Below, in pieces: positions 26,785 through 36,705 of a stretch of 64,000 nucleotides of DNA (its first letter is position 1; each line of letters opens with the position of its first letter). The stretch comes from Thiomonas delicata (GTDB taxonomy: Bacteria > Pseudomonadota > Gammaproteobacteria > Burkholderiales > Burkholderiaceae_C), in contig NZ_LT592171.1 in NCBI RefSeq assembly GCF_900088825.1, positions 10,250-74,249 on the forward strand. Reading direction: 5' to 3'. A program made the translations under genes and the position numbers. Under the pieces are notes generated by a model. It did no database searches and was not told the DNA's origin. It saw only the letters and a program-made list of their open reading frames with translations.

Positions 26785-27423
26785 TCATTTGGCCTGCCCG
26801 GGCTTGGCCTGCCCAGGTCGGCTTTGTGCGCGGTCTTGCAATTCCACCTCCAGGTTTTTGATCTGCCCGATCTTGTCCTGCAGATCGGCCACTTGCTTGT
26901 TGCTGCGAACCAGTTCTGCGCGCAACTGCGCCAGTTCGAGGGTCTGGCGGCTCAGGCGCTGCAACACGCGGATGAACTGCTTGGATGCCGGATCCTCGGT
27001 CTGGCTGTCCAGTCCCCGCAGCAAATCTTGTGCCTGCGTCGCCTCGTCGGGGGTCGGCGACGCGCGCGCGATGAGCAAATAGGCGAGTTTGAGCTTGTCC
27101 GCCGGGGTGCGCTGCGCGCCCAGCGCCTGCAGGCGCTGCTGATCGGCGCTGGCCGCGGCCTGCGATTCGACGGCGACGTGGCGCAAAGTGTCGCCGATCC
27201 AGGCCATGCTGAGCGGTTCGGGCTTGAACAGAGTCCCCAGCGGCGAGACCGGCGCGGCGGGTTGGACTTGCGCCGCCGGCTGGACGGCCTGCGGCTGCGC
27301 ATGCGGCGCGGCGGCGGCGGAATGCGCTCTCCATTCCGCGCAGCCCGACAACAGGAACAACGCGCAGGAGCAAGCCAAAAGGCATGCCGTGGGCCGGCGC
27401 AAGGGGGCGGGATGAGGTGTCAT
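26785..27423 (-). CDS. QseG/YfhG-like lipoprotein of the GlrK/GlrR system
   Basis: 212 aa. Signal sequence with lipobox FLLSGC (Cys about residue 28), so a lipid-anchored envelope protein. An Ala/Pro/Gln-rich spacer follows, then a helical region with a long coiled-coil-like stretch (LAQLRAELVRSNKQVADLQDKI). In enterobacteria the protein in this position, QseG, binds the kinase and controls its activity; the same role is inferred here from order and topology. The ATG overlaps the kinase stop as ATGA. 163 bp separate it from glrR. Confidence 0.8.
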   Translation of the reverse strand: MTPHPAPLRRPTACLLACSCALFLLSGCAEWRAHSAAAAPHAQPQAVQPAAQVQPAAPVSPLGTLFKPEPLSMAWIGDTLRHVAVESQAAASADQQRLQALGAQRTPADKLKLAYLLIARASPTPDEATQAQDLLRGLDSQTEDPASKQFIRVLQRLSRQTLELAQLRAELVRSNKQVADLQDKIGQIKNLEVELQDRAQSRPGQAKPGQAK

Positions 27424-28961
27424 GGATGCTGGCAAGGTTGGGTCTGTTGCCAGCCCGGGTCGTCGTCCTGGACGCTGGGCTGGTGGGTCATCGAGGTCGA
27501 GGCCGTCGTCGAGCCCGGCTGCAGGCTGATGTCGAACGGAAGATGCACGCAAAAGCAGGCGCCGGCCTGGCCGGGCGTGTCGCACAGGCGAACCCCGCCG
27601 CCGTGAAGTTGCGCGTATTCCTGCGCGATGGCCAATCCCAGGCCATTGCCTGGCGCGGCCGAAGGCGGCTGGCGGCTGCCCTGGAAGAAGGGCTTGAACA
27701 GGTGGGCGCGGTCGTGCTCGGCCACACCCGGTCCCTGATCGCAGACCGTCACATCCACCGCGTCCGGGCCGGCGCGCAGGTCCAGGCGGATGACTCCACC
27801 CTCGGGACTGAAACGCATGGCGTTGATCAACAGGTTCTCGAACAGGGTGTCGAGCTTGCCAGCGTCGGCCTTGAGCAGGGGCGTCTGCCCGCTGCGCTCG
27901 ACCCGCAGACGCTTGGCACGCAGGGCCAGCTCATTGCGCCGCACCAGGGCATCGAGCAAGTCCGGCAGATCCACCCCGCTGGACACCAGCGGATCGAGTT
28001 GGCGCTGGGCGCGGCTGTAGTTGATGAGATTCTCGATGCGCTGCTGCAGGTCGCGCGCATTGCCGCGCATGATCTGCGCGATCTCGCGCTGCTGGCCCGA
28101 GAGCCTGCCGCCCACGCCGTCGGCCAGCAGCTCCACCCCTTCGCGCAAGGATGCCAGCGGGGTCTTGAGTTCGTGCGAGACGTGGCGCAGGAAACGCAGC
28201 TTCTGCTCGTCCAGCTCGCGCAGGCGCTGGCGCAGCCAGTCGAGCTGCTGGCCCAGGAACACCAGGTCGATGGGCCCCCGCACCGGCGGCTGGGGCTGCA
28301 GATCGCCCGCGCCGAGGCGGCGGATGGCCTGGTCGATCTGCCGCACCGGACGGTTGAGCAGCCAGGAAAACAATCCGGCGATGAGCACGGACAGGAGCAC
28401 GGCGGCAGCGGCCTGGAGCAGCAGCACGGTGCGCAGCGTCTGAGCACGGCGGGTGAGCGAGGCGACCTGGTCGTCGACCATGGCGTTGCCGGCGACGGTG
28501 AGCTGGTCGGCGAGGCGGCTCAGGCGCGTGAAGTCCTCGGTGAAGGAGTCGAAACGGCGCAGGCCGACGTTGGCGGGATCGCTCAGCTGCGCATACAGCA
28601 CGCCCTCCCGCAACGCGAGCTGCCGCAGACGCTCGGTGTTGGACGGCCCATAGGGCAAGGCATGCAAGGTCCGCAAGGCCCGCCCGATGGCCTCGTGCGC
28701 GTCGCGCATGCCGTTTCTCAACTGAGGATCGCGCAGGACGTAGAACTGGCCCGCGGAACGCTGCAGGCTTGAGATGTCCTCGGCCAGCTGCCGCGTCGTG
28801 CGGGTGACCTGCAGCGTGAGCGAAATCGCCTGGCGGGTCTGCGTCGCGAGCCGCTCCTGCACATAGGCGGTATAGCCCATCCCGGTCAGCAGCGGCAGCG
28901 TGACCAACGCGAAACCGGCGAGCAGCAGGCTGGAAAACGAGCGTGGGTAGGGCAAACGCAT
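27420..28961 (-). CDS. glrK: Sensor histidine kinase, GlrK/QseE type
   Basis: 513 aa. Two membrane segments (about residues 12-32 and 180-202) enclose a helical periplasmic domain of about 150 residues. HAMP-like linker, then the H-box FLRHVSHELKTPLASLREG with phospho-acceptor His263. The ATPase domain carries the N-box LFENLLINAMRFSP, G1 DQGPGV and G2 GNGLGLAIA. A nonconserved tail follows. First gene of the operon with the QseG-like lipoprotein and glrR; the envelope signal is unknown. Confidence 0.93.
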   Translation of the reverse strand: MRLPYPRSFSSLLLAGFALVTLPLLTGMGYTAYVQERLATQTRQAISLTLQVTRTTRQLAEDISSLQRSAGQFYVLRDPQLRNGMRDAHEAIGRALRTLHALPYGPSNTERLRQLALREGVLYAQLSDPANVGLRRFDSFTEDFTRLSRLADQLTVAGNAMVDDQVASLTRRAQTLRTVLLLQAAAAVLLSVLIAGLFSWLLNRPVRQIDQAIRRLGAGDLQPQPPVRGPIDLVFLGQQLDWLRQRLRELDEQKLRFLRHVSHELKTPLASLREGVELLADGVGGRLSGQQREIAQIMRGNARDLQQRIENLINYSRAQRQLDPLVSSGVDLPDLLDALVRRNELALRAKRLRVERSGQTPLLKADAGKLDTLFENLLINAMRFSPEGGVIRLDLRAGPDAVDVTVCDQGPGVAEHDRAHLFKPFFQGSRQPPSAAPGNGLGLAIAQEYAQLHGGGVRLCDTPGQAGACFCVHLPFDISLQPGSTTASTSMTHQPSVQDDDPGWQQTQPCQHP

Positions 28962-28992
28962 GGCCAGTGCAAGTCGAAACGCTCTACTCTAC

Positions 28993-29011
28993 CTTCTCCC
29001 GGCGGGAGAAG
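28993..29011. repeat. Perfect hairpin CTTCTCCC-GGC-GGGAGAAG between rlmJ and glrK
   Basis: Eight-base arms with a three-base loop, 32 bp upstream of the glrK start. No T-tract follows on either strand. It may weakly terminate rlmJ or be an operator for the glrK operon. Confidence 0.5.
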
Positions 29012-29047
29012 TCATGCGGCCTGCGGCGCGAGCCCCGGTGCAGATGC

Positions 29048-29890
29048 TCAGGGCGTATGCGCCTCGAGCAGGTGCTTGCCCGCGCCATCCTGGCCCAGCG
29101 TGCGCGCCAACCAGGGCAAGGCCGTCTTCAGATTCTCTTGCAGGCCGAAAGGCGGGTTGATGACGAACATGCCGCTGCCCATCAGGCCGAAGCCGTCGTC
29201 GCGCGGGGCGGCCACCGTGAGTTGCGCGTGCAGCCAACCCGCCGGGGACAAGGCCTTCAGGCGCTTGGGCAGGCGGATGGACTCCAGGCTCTGCAGTTGG
29301 GGATACCACACCAGGTAGACCCCGGTCGCGAAACGGGTGACGGCGTCGCGCAGCGCCGCCACCAGCTGGCCGTAATCGCTGCTGAGCTCGTAAGACGGGT
29401 CGAGCAGCACCACGCCGCGCCGCGACGGGGGCGGCAGCATGGCCTTGAGTCCAGCGAAACCGTCGGCCTGGCGCACCTCCACATGCGCCTGCTGCCCCCA
29501 GGTATTGGCCAGCAGGCGATGGTCGGTGGTGTGCAGCTCGAACAGGCGCATGCGGTCCTGCGGCCGCAGCATCACGCCGGCCAGCGCGGGCGAGCCGGGA
29601 TAGGTGCGCAGGGCGCCGTCGGCATTGAAGGCGCGGATCTGTTCCACATAGGCGGCCACGGCCGGAGGCAGATCCTTGCGGCCCCAGAGCCGGCCGATGC
29701 CGGTTTCGTACTCGGCCAGGCGCTGCGCCATGCGCTCGCCCAGCTGGTAGCTGCCGGCCCCGGCGTGGGTGTCGATATACCAATAGGCCTTGTCCTTGGC
29801 GGCCATGCGTTCGAGCACGCCAAGCAGCACGATGTGTTTGAGCACGTCGGCATGGTTGCCGACGTGAAAAGCATGTCGATAAGCGAGCAT
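29048..29890 (-). CDS. rlmJ: 23S rRNA (adenine(2030)-N(6))-methyltransferase RlmJ
   Basis: 280 aa, the usual length. The N-terminal motif MLAYRHAFHVGNHADVLKH is diagnostic. A SAM-binding region contains YIDTHAGAGSY, and the catalytic N6-adenine motif appears as LLDPSYE. It methylates A2030 of 23S rRNA in free rRNA before 50S assembly. ATG 29890. Confidence 0.96.
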   Translation of the reverse strand: MLAYRHAFHVGNHADVLKHIVLLGVLERMAAKDKAYWYIDTHAGAGSYQLGERMAQRLAEYETGIGRLWGRKDLPPAVAAYVEQIRAFNADGALRTYPGSPALAGVMLRPQDRMRLFELHTTDHRLLANTWGQQAHVEVRQADGFAGLKAMLPPPSRRGVVLLDPSYELSSDYGQLVAALRDAVTRFATGVYLVWYPQLQSLESIRLPKRLKALSPAGWLHAQLTVAAPRDDGFGLMGSGMFVINPPFGLQENLKTALPWLARTLGQDGAGKHLLEAHTP

Positions 29891-29945
29891 CGCGGGCTTC
29901 TAGTGGGAGAAGCAGCACTGTAGCGCCTGCGGCGGCGCCCGGGTC

Positions 29946-30212
29946 TCAGCGCTTCGGTGCCAGCGAACAATGCCCCGCGTCCGCGGCCGGCCCGCTGCCC
30001 AGCGCCAAAGGCGGCGGTTCGGCGAAACGCCGGTGCGGCGAGCTGGCGCTCCAGTCGAGCGCGACAAGCCCGAGCAGGACGATCCACAGCGCCCACGCCG
30101 GCCAGTTCCTGAGCGCCCCCAGGGCCGGGCCGCGCCCAGCCCGCCCTCCGTGGGGGTCAGCGAAACTTGGGGCGGCCCGGCGTTTTCTTGAGAGCTTGAG
30201 GGGTCTTGGCAT
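29946..30212 (-). CDS. Small single-span membrane protein of unknown function (88 aa)
   Basis: No family recognised. Basic N-terminus (MPRPLKLSRKRRAAP), one membrane segment near residues 37-53 (WPAWALWIVLLGLVALDW), then a Pro/Ala-rich C-terminal part. A strong GGGGGAGG sequence precedes the ATG at 30212, and the gene starts 18 bp after the YeeE-like gene, which supports it being real and part of the sulfur operon. Confidence 0.55.
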   Translation of the reverse strand: MPRPLKLSRKRRAAPSFADPHGGRAGRGPALGALRNWPAWALWIVLLGLVALDWSASSPHRRFAEPPPLALGSGPAADAGHCSLAPKR

Positions 30213-30230
30213 GGCGCCGTCCTCCCCCGC

Positions 30231-31388
30231 TCAATCGGCCATGCCCAGCCGGCGGCGCAGGCGCACACCGAGCAGGCTTCCGGCGAATGCGCAGGCGAAC
30301 CAAACCCAGCCGTGCAAGCTGCCGGTGGCGATGCCGGAGAAGTAGGCGCCCACATTGCAGCCGAAGGCCAGGCGCGAGCTGTAGCCCAGCAACAACCCGG
30401 CGGCGATGGACGCCGCCCAGCTGCGCGGCGGCAGTTTCACGTCGGGGCAGGCCTTGCCTTTCCAGCTCGCCGCGACAAGTGCGCCGAACAACAGGCCCAG
30501 ATCGGTGACGCTGGTGTTGTCGGCCAGCACCGTGGCATGCAGTTGCGCCTGCTGCGCAGGCAGGCCCCAGAAGGCGTTGCGGCTCAGGTCGAAGCCCAGT
30601 GCCTGCACCACCTTGGCGCCCCACAGGCCCAGGCCGTAGACGATGCCCCAGGGCTGACCGGCCACCACCAGATTGGCGGCCGCGAGCAGGCCCAGCGCCA
30701 CCGCCGCGACCCACACCGCCTTGCCCTGCCAGCGCGAGGGCCGCGTTCCCCTGAACCGCCACAACGCGAGGGCGAGCAAGGCGAGGCCGCCAAGCTGGGT
30801 CGCCAGGGTCCAGTCGGCGCCGAGCCGGTGCACCAGATTCACCGGCGGCAAGGCGCCGAGGCTGAGCCAGGCCGGCAGTTGCGCCGCACCGAGAAAGCTG
30901 CCGAACACGAAAGCCGGCAGCACCGCGAGGCTCACCGGATGGCCGAGCCCCGCCTTGTACAGCGTGCCCGAGCCGCAGCCGTCGGCCACCTGCATGGCCG
31001 CGCCGAACACGAAGGCACCGACCACAAGGCTGACCGACAGCGGACCGTCGGCGCCCTGCAATTCGGGATGCGCGGCGAGCAGCGGCACGCTGACGAGCAT
31101 GGCCACCGCGATACCGACGAACTGCGCCCACAAGCCCTTGGGATCGCGCTGCGTGATCCACACCCGCCAGCCCGTGGTGAAGCCGAATGCCGCGGCCGAC
31201 AGCGCCAGTCCATAGCCCACGCCGATGCACCACAGCAAACCCTGGCGCCAGCCCACCAGCCAGGTAACGGCGAACCAGCCGGCCAGCGCGGCGCCCAGCA
31301 GCAGCGCCTGGCGTCCCGGAACACCGGCGGCACGCCAGGCCGGCGGCGGGTTCAAAGCCCTTGCCAGGCCTGTTTGAGCTGTGTCCAT
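30231..31388 (-). CDS. YeeE/YedE family (TsuA-like) thiosulfate/sulfur transporter
   Basis: 385 aa with many membrane segments. The family's conserved cysteines are present in ADGCGSGTLYKAG (mid-protein) and FGCNVGAYFSG (near the C-terminus). Homologues such as TsuA import thiosulfate across the inner membrane by relaying it between Cys residues. The ATG at 31388 overlaps the 3' end of the upstream rhodanese gene by 37 bp, a strong sign of joint function. The exact substrate (thiosulfate or another sulfane sulfur species) is inferred. Confidence 0.88.
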   Translation of the reverse strand: MDTAQTGLARALNPPPAWRAAGVPGRQALLLGAALAGWFAVTWLVGWRQGLLWCIGVGYGLALSAAAFGFTTGWRVWITQRDPKGLWAQFVGIAVAMLVSVPLLAAHPELQGADGPLSVSLVVGAFVFGAAMQVADGCGSGTLYKAGLGHPVSLAVLPAFVFGSFLGAAQLPAWLSLGALPPVNLVHRLGADWTLATQLGGLALLALALWRFRGTRPSRWQGKAVWVAAVALGLLAAANLVVAGQPWGIVYGLGLWGAKVVQALGFDLSRNAFWGLPAQQAQLHATVLADNTSVTDLGLLFGALVAASWKGKACPDVKLPPRSWAASIAAGLLLGYSSRLAFGCNVGAYFSGIATGSLHGWVWFACAFAGSLLGVRLRRRLGMAD

Positions 31389-32392
31389 AATTGTTCGAAG
31401 CGGCCGGGAACATGGGCCATGGGCTCGCCGGCGCGCGACCAATCGACCATCGAGCCGGGATAGAGCTTCACATCCGGGCGGTGCAGCACCTCGGACAGCA
31501 CGAACCAGTTGGTCGCGGCCCAGTGCCCGGTATTGCAGAACGACACCACCGGGCGCTTCGGGTCCATCGGCGGCAGGCCTTGGGCGACGCGCTGCAGCAC
31601 GGCGGCATCCGGCAAGGCGCCCGAGTCCCCCGGAAACCAGCGGGCGTTGTCGAAGTCCAGCGCGCCGGGCAGGGTTCCGGGCTTGGCCGCGGCCGGCGCC
31701 TTGACCCGGCCGAGATAGAAGGCGCGCGGCCTTGCATCGAGCAACAGCGCGGCGCGCGGGTCCTGCACATCGCGGGAAACCGCCGCCCGGGTGGCGAGAA
31801 TGGCCGCATCGAACCGGGGGGTGAAGCGGCTCGGCCTGGCCCGCGCGGCCTGCCGCGTGACCGGCAGGCCGGCGCGCGTCCACGCCGCCATGCCGCCGTT
31901 GAGAATGGCCAGATGCTGCACACCCAGCCACTTGAGCGTCCAGTACACCCGGGCCGGAGCGCCGAAATCGCTCGGGTCGCCGCCATCGGCCACCAGCACC
32001 ACGGGAGTCTGCGCATCCACGCCCAGGCTGCGCACCAGCGCGACGTAGCGGGCCACGGGCAGCAGCTCGCCGGGATTGTCGGCCGGCCCGCGCCATGCGG
32101 CATAGGGCGCCGACACGGCGCCGGGAATATGGCCCGCGGCGTAGGACGCGTCGGCGCCTTCGGCCTCGCGCAGATCCACCACCCGCACCCCGGGTAATTG
32201 CGCCAGCAATGCCGCCGGCGTGAGCAGGGGACCGAACGCGCCACCCTGGACGCCGGGCTGCGCCGCACCAACACTCTGGCTCAAGGCCCAGGCGGCCAGC
32301 GCCCAGGCCAAGAAGCAGCCGCGCCGGATGCGGGCCCAGGCGGCCGAAGGCCGCGATGCGGAAAGATGGCGGGGGCTGGGATCGGATGTCAT
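31352..32392 (-). CDS. Two-domain rhodanese-type sulfurtransferase with N-terminal export signal
   Basis: 346 aa from the ATG at 32392 (an in-frame ATG at 32401 adds three residues). An N-terminal hydrophobic stretch (GCFLAWALAAWALSQSVGAA) looks like a signal peptide. Domain 1 contains VRVVDLREAEGADASYAAGH and lacks the active Cys. Domain 2 carries the catalytic loop VVSFCNTGHWAAT. Such proteins move sulfane sulfur from thiosulfate or related donors; periplasmic placement next to a YeeE-type transporter suggests that it processes or hands over the imported sulfur. Confidence 0.88.
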   Translation of the reverse strand: MTSDPSPRHLSASRPSAAWARIRRGCFLAWALAAWALSQSVGAAQPGVQGGAFGPLLTPAALLAQLPGVRVVDLREAEGADASYAAGHIPGAVSAPYAAWRGPADNPGELLPVARYVALVRSLGVDAQTPVVLVADGGDPSDFGAPARVYWTLKWLGVQHLAILNGGMAAWTRAGLPVTRQAARARPSRFTPRFDAAILATRAAVSRDVQDPRAALLLDARPRAFYLGRVKAPAAAKPGTLPGALDFDNARWFPGDSGALPDAAVLQRVAQGLPPMDPKRPVVSFCNTGHWAATNWFVLSEVLHRPDVKLYPGSMVDWSRAGEPMAHVPGRFEQLWTQLKQAWQGL

Positions 32393-32502
32393 GCCGGGCA
32401 TTGTGGGCCTGGCCGACCCCGCTGGGGAAATACAGTTTTCGCATACGCCTAGAACCCGACGGCATATAGACACCGCCGCCTGCTCAGGCCCGCGCCGGGC
32501 AC

Positions 32503-33948
32503 TCAATAGTTGCGCGCCCCGCCGGCAATGGCGATGAACAAGCGCGCGGCCAGCGCCACCAGCGGGCGTATCCACCAAGCCACGCGCTTGTCCAGATTGG
32601 CGTGGTTGATGGGCAGGGCGTGGACGAGTTCGCCCCGTACGTGCTCGGCGAGCGCATGGGCGAAATGCGGGTCGCGCACCAGCAGATTGGCCTCGCGGTT
32701 GACCAGCAGCGATAGCGGATCGATGTTCGAGCTGCCCACCGTGGCCCAGATCTCGTCCACCACCGCCACCTTGCCGTGCAAATAGGCGCGCTGGTATTCG
32801 TAGATGCGCACGCCGGCGGCGATCAGTTCGCGGTACAGCGCCCGCGCGGCCCAGGCGGCGGCGCGGTAGTCGACGCGGCCCTGAAGCAGCAGGGTCACGC
32901 GCACCCCGCGTCCGGCGGCGTTCTTGAGGCTCTCGCGGAACGCCTGGCCGGGGTAGAAGTACGGCGACACCAGCAGCACGCTCGTGCGGGCCTGGTCGAT
33001 GGCCTGGATATAGCCGTGCTCGATGGTGCGACGCTGCAGCAGGTTGTCGCGCACCACCAGCGCGGCGCGCACGCTAGGCAGGCCTTCCGGACCACCCGGC
33101 CGCGCGGTCATCGCGTCGGCGCGCAAGCGGTTCTCCGCCGCACGGATTTCCCGCAGTGGCGGCGCCTCGCCGCCCCAGGCGAGGAGCTCGTCCAGATAAC
33201 GCCTGCGCTCCCCCCTGGACCTCAGCACGTCGGGCCCGGGCATGCGGCGCAGCTGGCGTTGCAGGCTTCCGGTGGCCACCGTGCGCAACCACAGCCGGCG
33301 CATGCTCCACAGCACTTGCTGGGCGACCAGGCCCTGCACCCGCACCGCGTAGTCCAACCGCGGCTGGTCGCTCCAGCCGTGGTGGATGTCGTAGCGGTCG
33401 TCGATCAGGTTGATGCCGCCGATGAAGGCCACCTGCGCGTCCACCACGCACAGCTTGCGGTGCAGGCGGCGCCAATGCCCGCGCTGCACGAGGTCCAGCC
33501 AGCGGCGCCAGGGCCGGTAGACCATGAATTCCACGCCGCTGTCCCTGAACAGGGAAGCCAGCTGGGGGATGCTGCGCGCCGAGCCCAGGCCGTCGACCAT
33601 CACGCGCACCTGGACGCCGCGCCGCGCCGCGTCGGCCAGGGTGGTGGCCAGATCCAGGGCCACCGGGTCGTGATGAAAGATGTAGGTTTCCAGCCAGATG
33701 CTGCTGCGCGCCTGTTGCCAGGCCGCCTTCAGGGCGGGGAACAGGGTTTCGCCCAGGGGCAGGAGGTCCACGCGGTTGCCGCCGGACCAGGTGGGGCCGT
33801 GCGCGGCCTCGTCATCGGCGGCGGCGTCCAGGCTGACGCGCGCCGCGCCGCGCGACCAGCGCGCCGCATGCCAGGCCGCCCGCAACCAGGCTTGCGTGCG
33901 GCGCGGGCGCGAACGGTTCGGTTTTCGGGGCAAAGCGGGTTCTGCCAT
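32503..33948 (-). CDS. clsB: Cardiolipin synthase / phospholipase D-like, ClsB type
   Basis: 481 aa. Two HKD motifs are intact: HRKLCVVDAQVAFIGGIN and HGKVAVVDEIWATVGSSN. No N-terminal membrane segments are seen, matching ClsB rather than ClsA. It joins phosphatidylglycerol with another phospholipid at the inner membrane to give cardiolipin. The next gene upstream is an EEP-family protein, as with ybhP-clsB in E. coli. Confidence 0.92.
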   Translation of the reverse strand: MAEPALPRKPNRSRPRRTQAWLRAAWHAARWSRGAARVSLDAAADDEAAHGPTWSGGNRVDLLPLGETLFPALKAAWQQARSSIWLETYIFHHDPVALDLATTLADAARRGVQVRVMVDGLGSARSIPQLASLFRDSGVEFMVYRPWRRWLDLVQRGHWRRLHRKLCVVDAQVAFIGGINLIDDRYDIHHGWSDQPRLDYAVRVQGLVAQQVLWSMRRLWLRTVATGSLQRQLRRMPGPDVLRSRGERRRYLDELLAWGGEAPPLREIRAAENRLRADAMTARPGGPEGLPSVRAALVVRDNLLQRRTIEHGYIQAIDQARTSVLLVSPYFYPGQAFRESLKNAAGRGVRVTLLLQGRVDYRAAAWAARALYRELIAAGVRIYEYQRAYLHGKVAVVDEIWATVGSSNIDPLSLLVNREANLLVRDPHFAHALAEHVRGELVHALPINHANLDKRVAWWIRPLVALAARLFIAIAGGARNY

Positions 33949-34039
33949 GCGAAACGGAATTGCTCATCGGCGGTGAAGGCCTGCCGGCCGGCAGCATTGT
34001 GCCCGGCCCGCAGGGGGAGAAGCTAGGGCCTGTTCACGC

Positions 34040-34921
34040 TTATTCGTACGCCGGGATCGACGCTGCCGCCGCAGCCGTGCTTCCGGCCGGCACACCCTCT
34101 GCCGGATCGAGCTCGACCAGCAGCGGCGCGTGGTCGGACAGGCGAGCCCAGTCCGCGCCCCAGCCCAGTTCCAGCTGCCGCGCCGAAAAGCCGCGCGCGT
34201 AGATGCGGTCCAGCGGCATCAGCGGCAGCCTGGCGGGATAGGTTCGCACCCGGTGATGCCAGCGCGGCAGTTGCACGTCGGGCCGGGAGGCGCTGCGCGC
34301 CGACACGTCCACCACATGCACGGCGGCCAATTCGGCGCCGAGCTGGCCGCGCCAGTCGTTGAAATCCCCGGCCACGATGATCGGGTCCTCGGTCGGGATG
34401 TGGGCGGCGATGTAATGCACCAGCCGTGCGATCTGGCGCTTGCGTCCGGCGCCGAACAGGCCGAAATGCACGACGACGCAGTGCAGGACCGGAACCTGCG
34501 CCGCCGACTCGACTGGCGGGTGCAGCGCCAGCCGCACATGCAGCAGGCCGCGTTGCTCGAAGCGGTGGTCGGACACGTCGTGGTGCGCCACGCTCAGGAT
34601 GGGAAAGCGCGACAGCAGCGCATTGCCGTGCTCGCCGTGCCGCGTCGTGGCATTCGTGTGATACGCGGTATGCAGCCCCAAGGCCTGCCCGAGCAGCTCG
34701 TGCTGCGGCAGCTCGGGCCAGTGCGCGAAGCGGCGCGCGTGGTGGCGGTGCGTGAACTGCACCTCCTGGAGAAAGATCAGATCCGCCTGCAGATGGCGCA
34801 AGCCCTCCTGCAGGCCGTGGATGCTCAGCCGCTTGGCCGGCCCGAGCCCCACCACGCCCTTGTGGATGTTGTACGACGCCACGCGCAAGCGACCCGGCGC
34901 CGGGCTGGCGGCTTGCTGCAT
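34040..34921 (-). CDS. Endonuclease/exonuclease/phosphatase (EEP) family protein, YbhP-like
   Basis: 293 aa. EEP fold motifs in order: LRVASYNIHKGV, LIFLQEVQF (metal-binding Glu), VVVHFGLF, IIVAGDFNDW and LSDHAPLLVELD. The family hydrolyses phosphodiester bonds of nucleic acids or lipids. Pairing with clsB suggests a lipid-related job, which is inference. No signal peptide. It starts at ATG 34921, two bases after the nudB stop. Confidence 0.9.
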   Translation of the reverse strand: MQQAASPAPGRLRVASYNIHKGVVGLGPAKRLSIHGLQEGLRHLQADLIFLQEVQFTHRHHARRFAHWPELPQHELLGQALGLHTAYHTNATTRHGEHGNALLSRFPILSVAHHDVSDHRFEQRGLLHVRLALHPPVESAAQVPVLHCVVVHFGLFGAGRKRQIARLVHYIAAHIPTEDPIIVAGDFNDWRGQLGAELAAVHVVDVSARSASRPDVQLPRWHHRVRTYPARLPLMPLDRIYARGFSARQLELGWGADWARLSDHAPLLVELDPAEGVPAGSTAAAAASIPAYE

Positions 34922-34923
34922 CG

Positions 34924-35451
34924 TCAGGCTCCGCACCGCACGCGGCGGGGAAGTTGGCGAATCGCCTCGGCGTTGGACGCCGAGAAGCAGCGTGCCGCCG
35001 CCTCCCGCCAGGGCAGCCAGACCGAGGCCCGATGTTCGCGCGGCGCGAGCCGCACCGGCGTACCCGCGGGAACCTCCAGGCTGAACACATGCTCGGTGTT
35101 CTTCCACACGCCGGGTGCGTAGCGGTGCCGCCACAGCGGATAGATGTCGTACACATTGGTCTGGTGCCAGTCGCGCAATGCGGCCTGCGGGATGGCGGCC
35201 GAACCGACTTGCAGGCCGGTCTCCTCGGCCACCTCGCGCGCGGCCGTGGCCGCCAGCGGCTCGTCCGGCGCGTCCAGGCTGCCGGTGACGCTCTGCCAGA
35301 ACCCCGGCTGCAGGGCACGCTCGATGAGCAGCACGTCGAGCTGCGGGGTGTGGATCACCACCAGCACCGAGACGGGGATTTTCGCGGCGGGCAAGGCTTG
35401 CGGGGCCACCGCGGGCATCGCGGCCGAAACGGGCTTGGGCGTCGCGCGCAT
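34924..35451 (-). CDS. nudB: Dihydroneopterin triphosphate diphosphatase, NudB type
   Basis: 175 aa Nudix hydrolase. The Nudix box is GSLDAPDEPLAATAAREV continuing AEETGLQV, all catalytic Glu present. Homologues remove pyrophosphate from dihydroneopterin triphosphate, the second step of folate synthesis. The substrate-specific region WHQTNVYDIYPLWRHRYAPG is typical of NudB. The ATG at 35451 follows the aroG stop as TGAGATG; an in-frame GTG at 35460 is less likely. The first 25 residues are extra compared with E. coli NudB. Confidence 0.88.
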   Translation of the reverse strand: MRATPKPVSAAMPAVAPQALPAAKIPVSVLVVIHTPQLDVLLIERALQPGFWQSVTGSLDAPDEPLAATAAREVAEETGLQVGSAAIPQAALRDWHQTNVYDIYPLWRHRYAPGVWKNTEHVFSLEVPAGTPVRLAPREHRASVWLPWREAAARCFSASNAEAIRQLPRRVRCGA

Positions 35452-35452
35452 C

Positions 35453-36574
<1,122 letters not shown>

Positions 36575-36705
36575 GAGGGGATGGTCGGTTGAGAGGGTCC
36601 GTCGGCGCAGACGCAAGGCCGCTGCGGCCTCGCCACCCGGAATGGTAGGCCGGAAACCCGGTTTGCGATCTGCGGCGGCCTGCAAAGGCCCCCGCGACCC
36701 GATGC

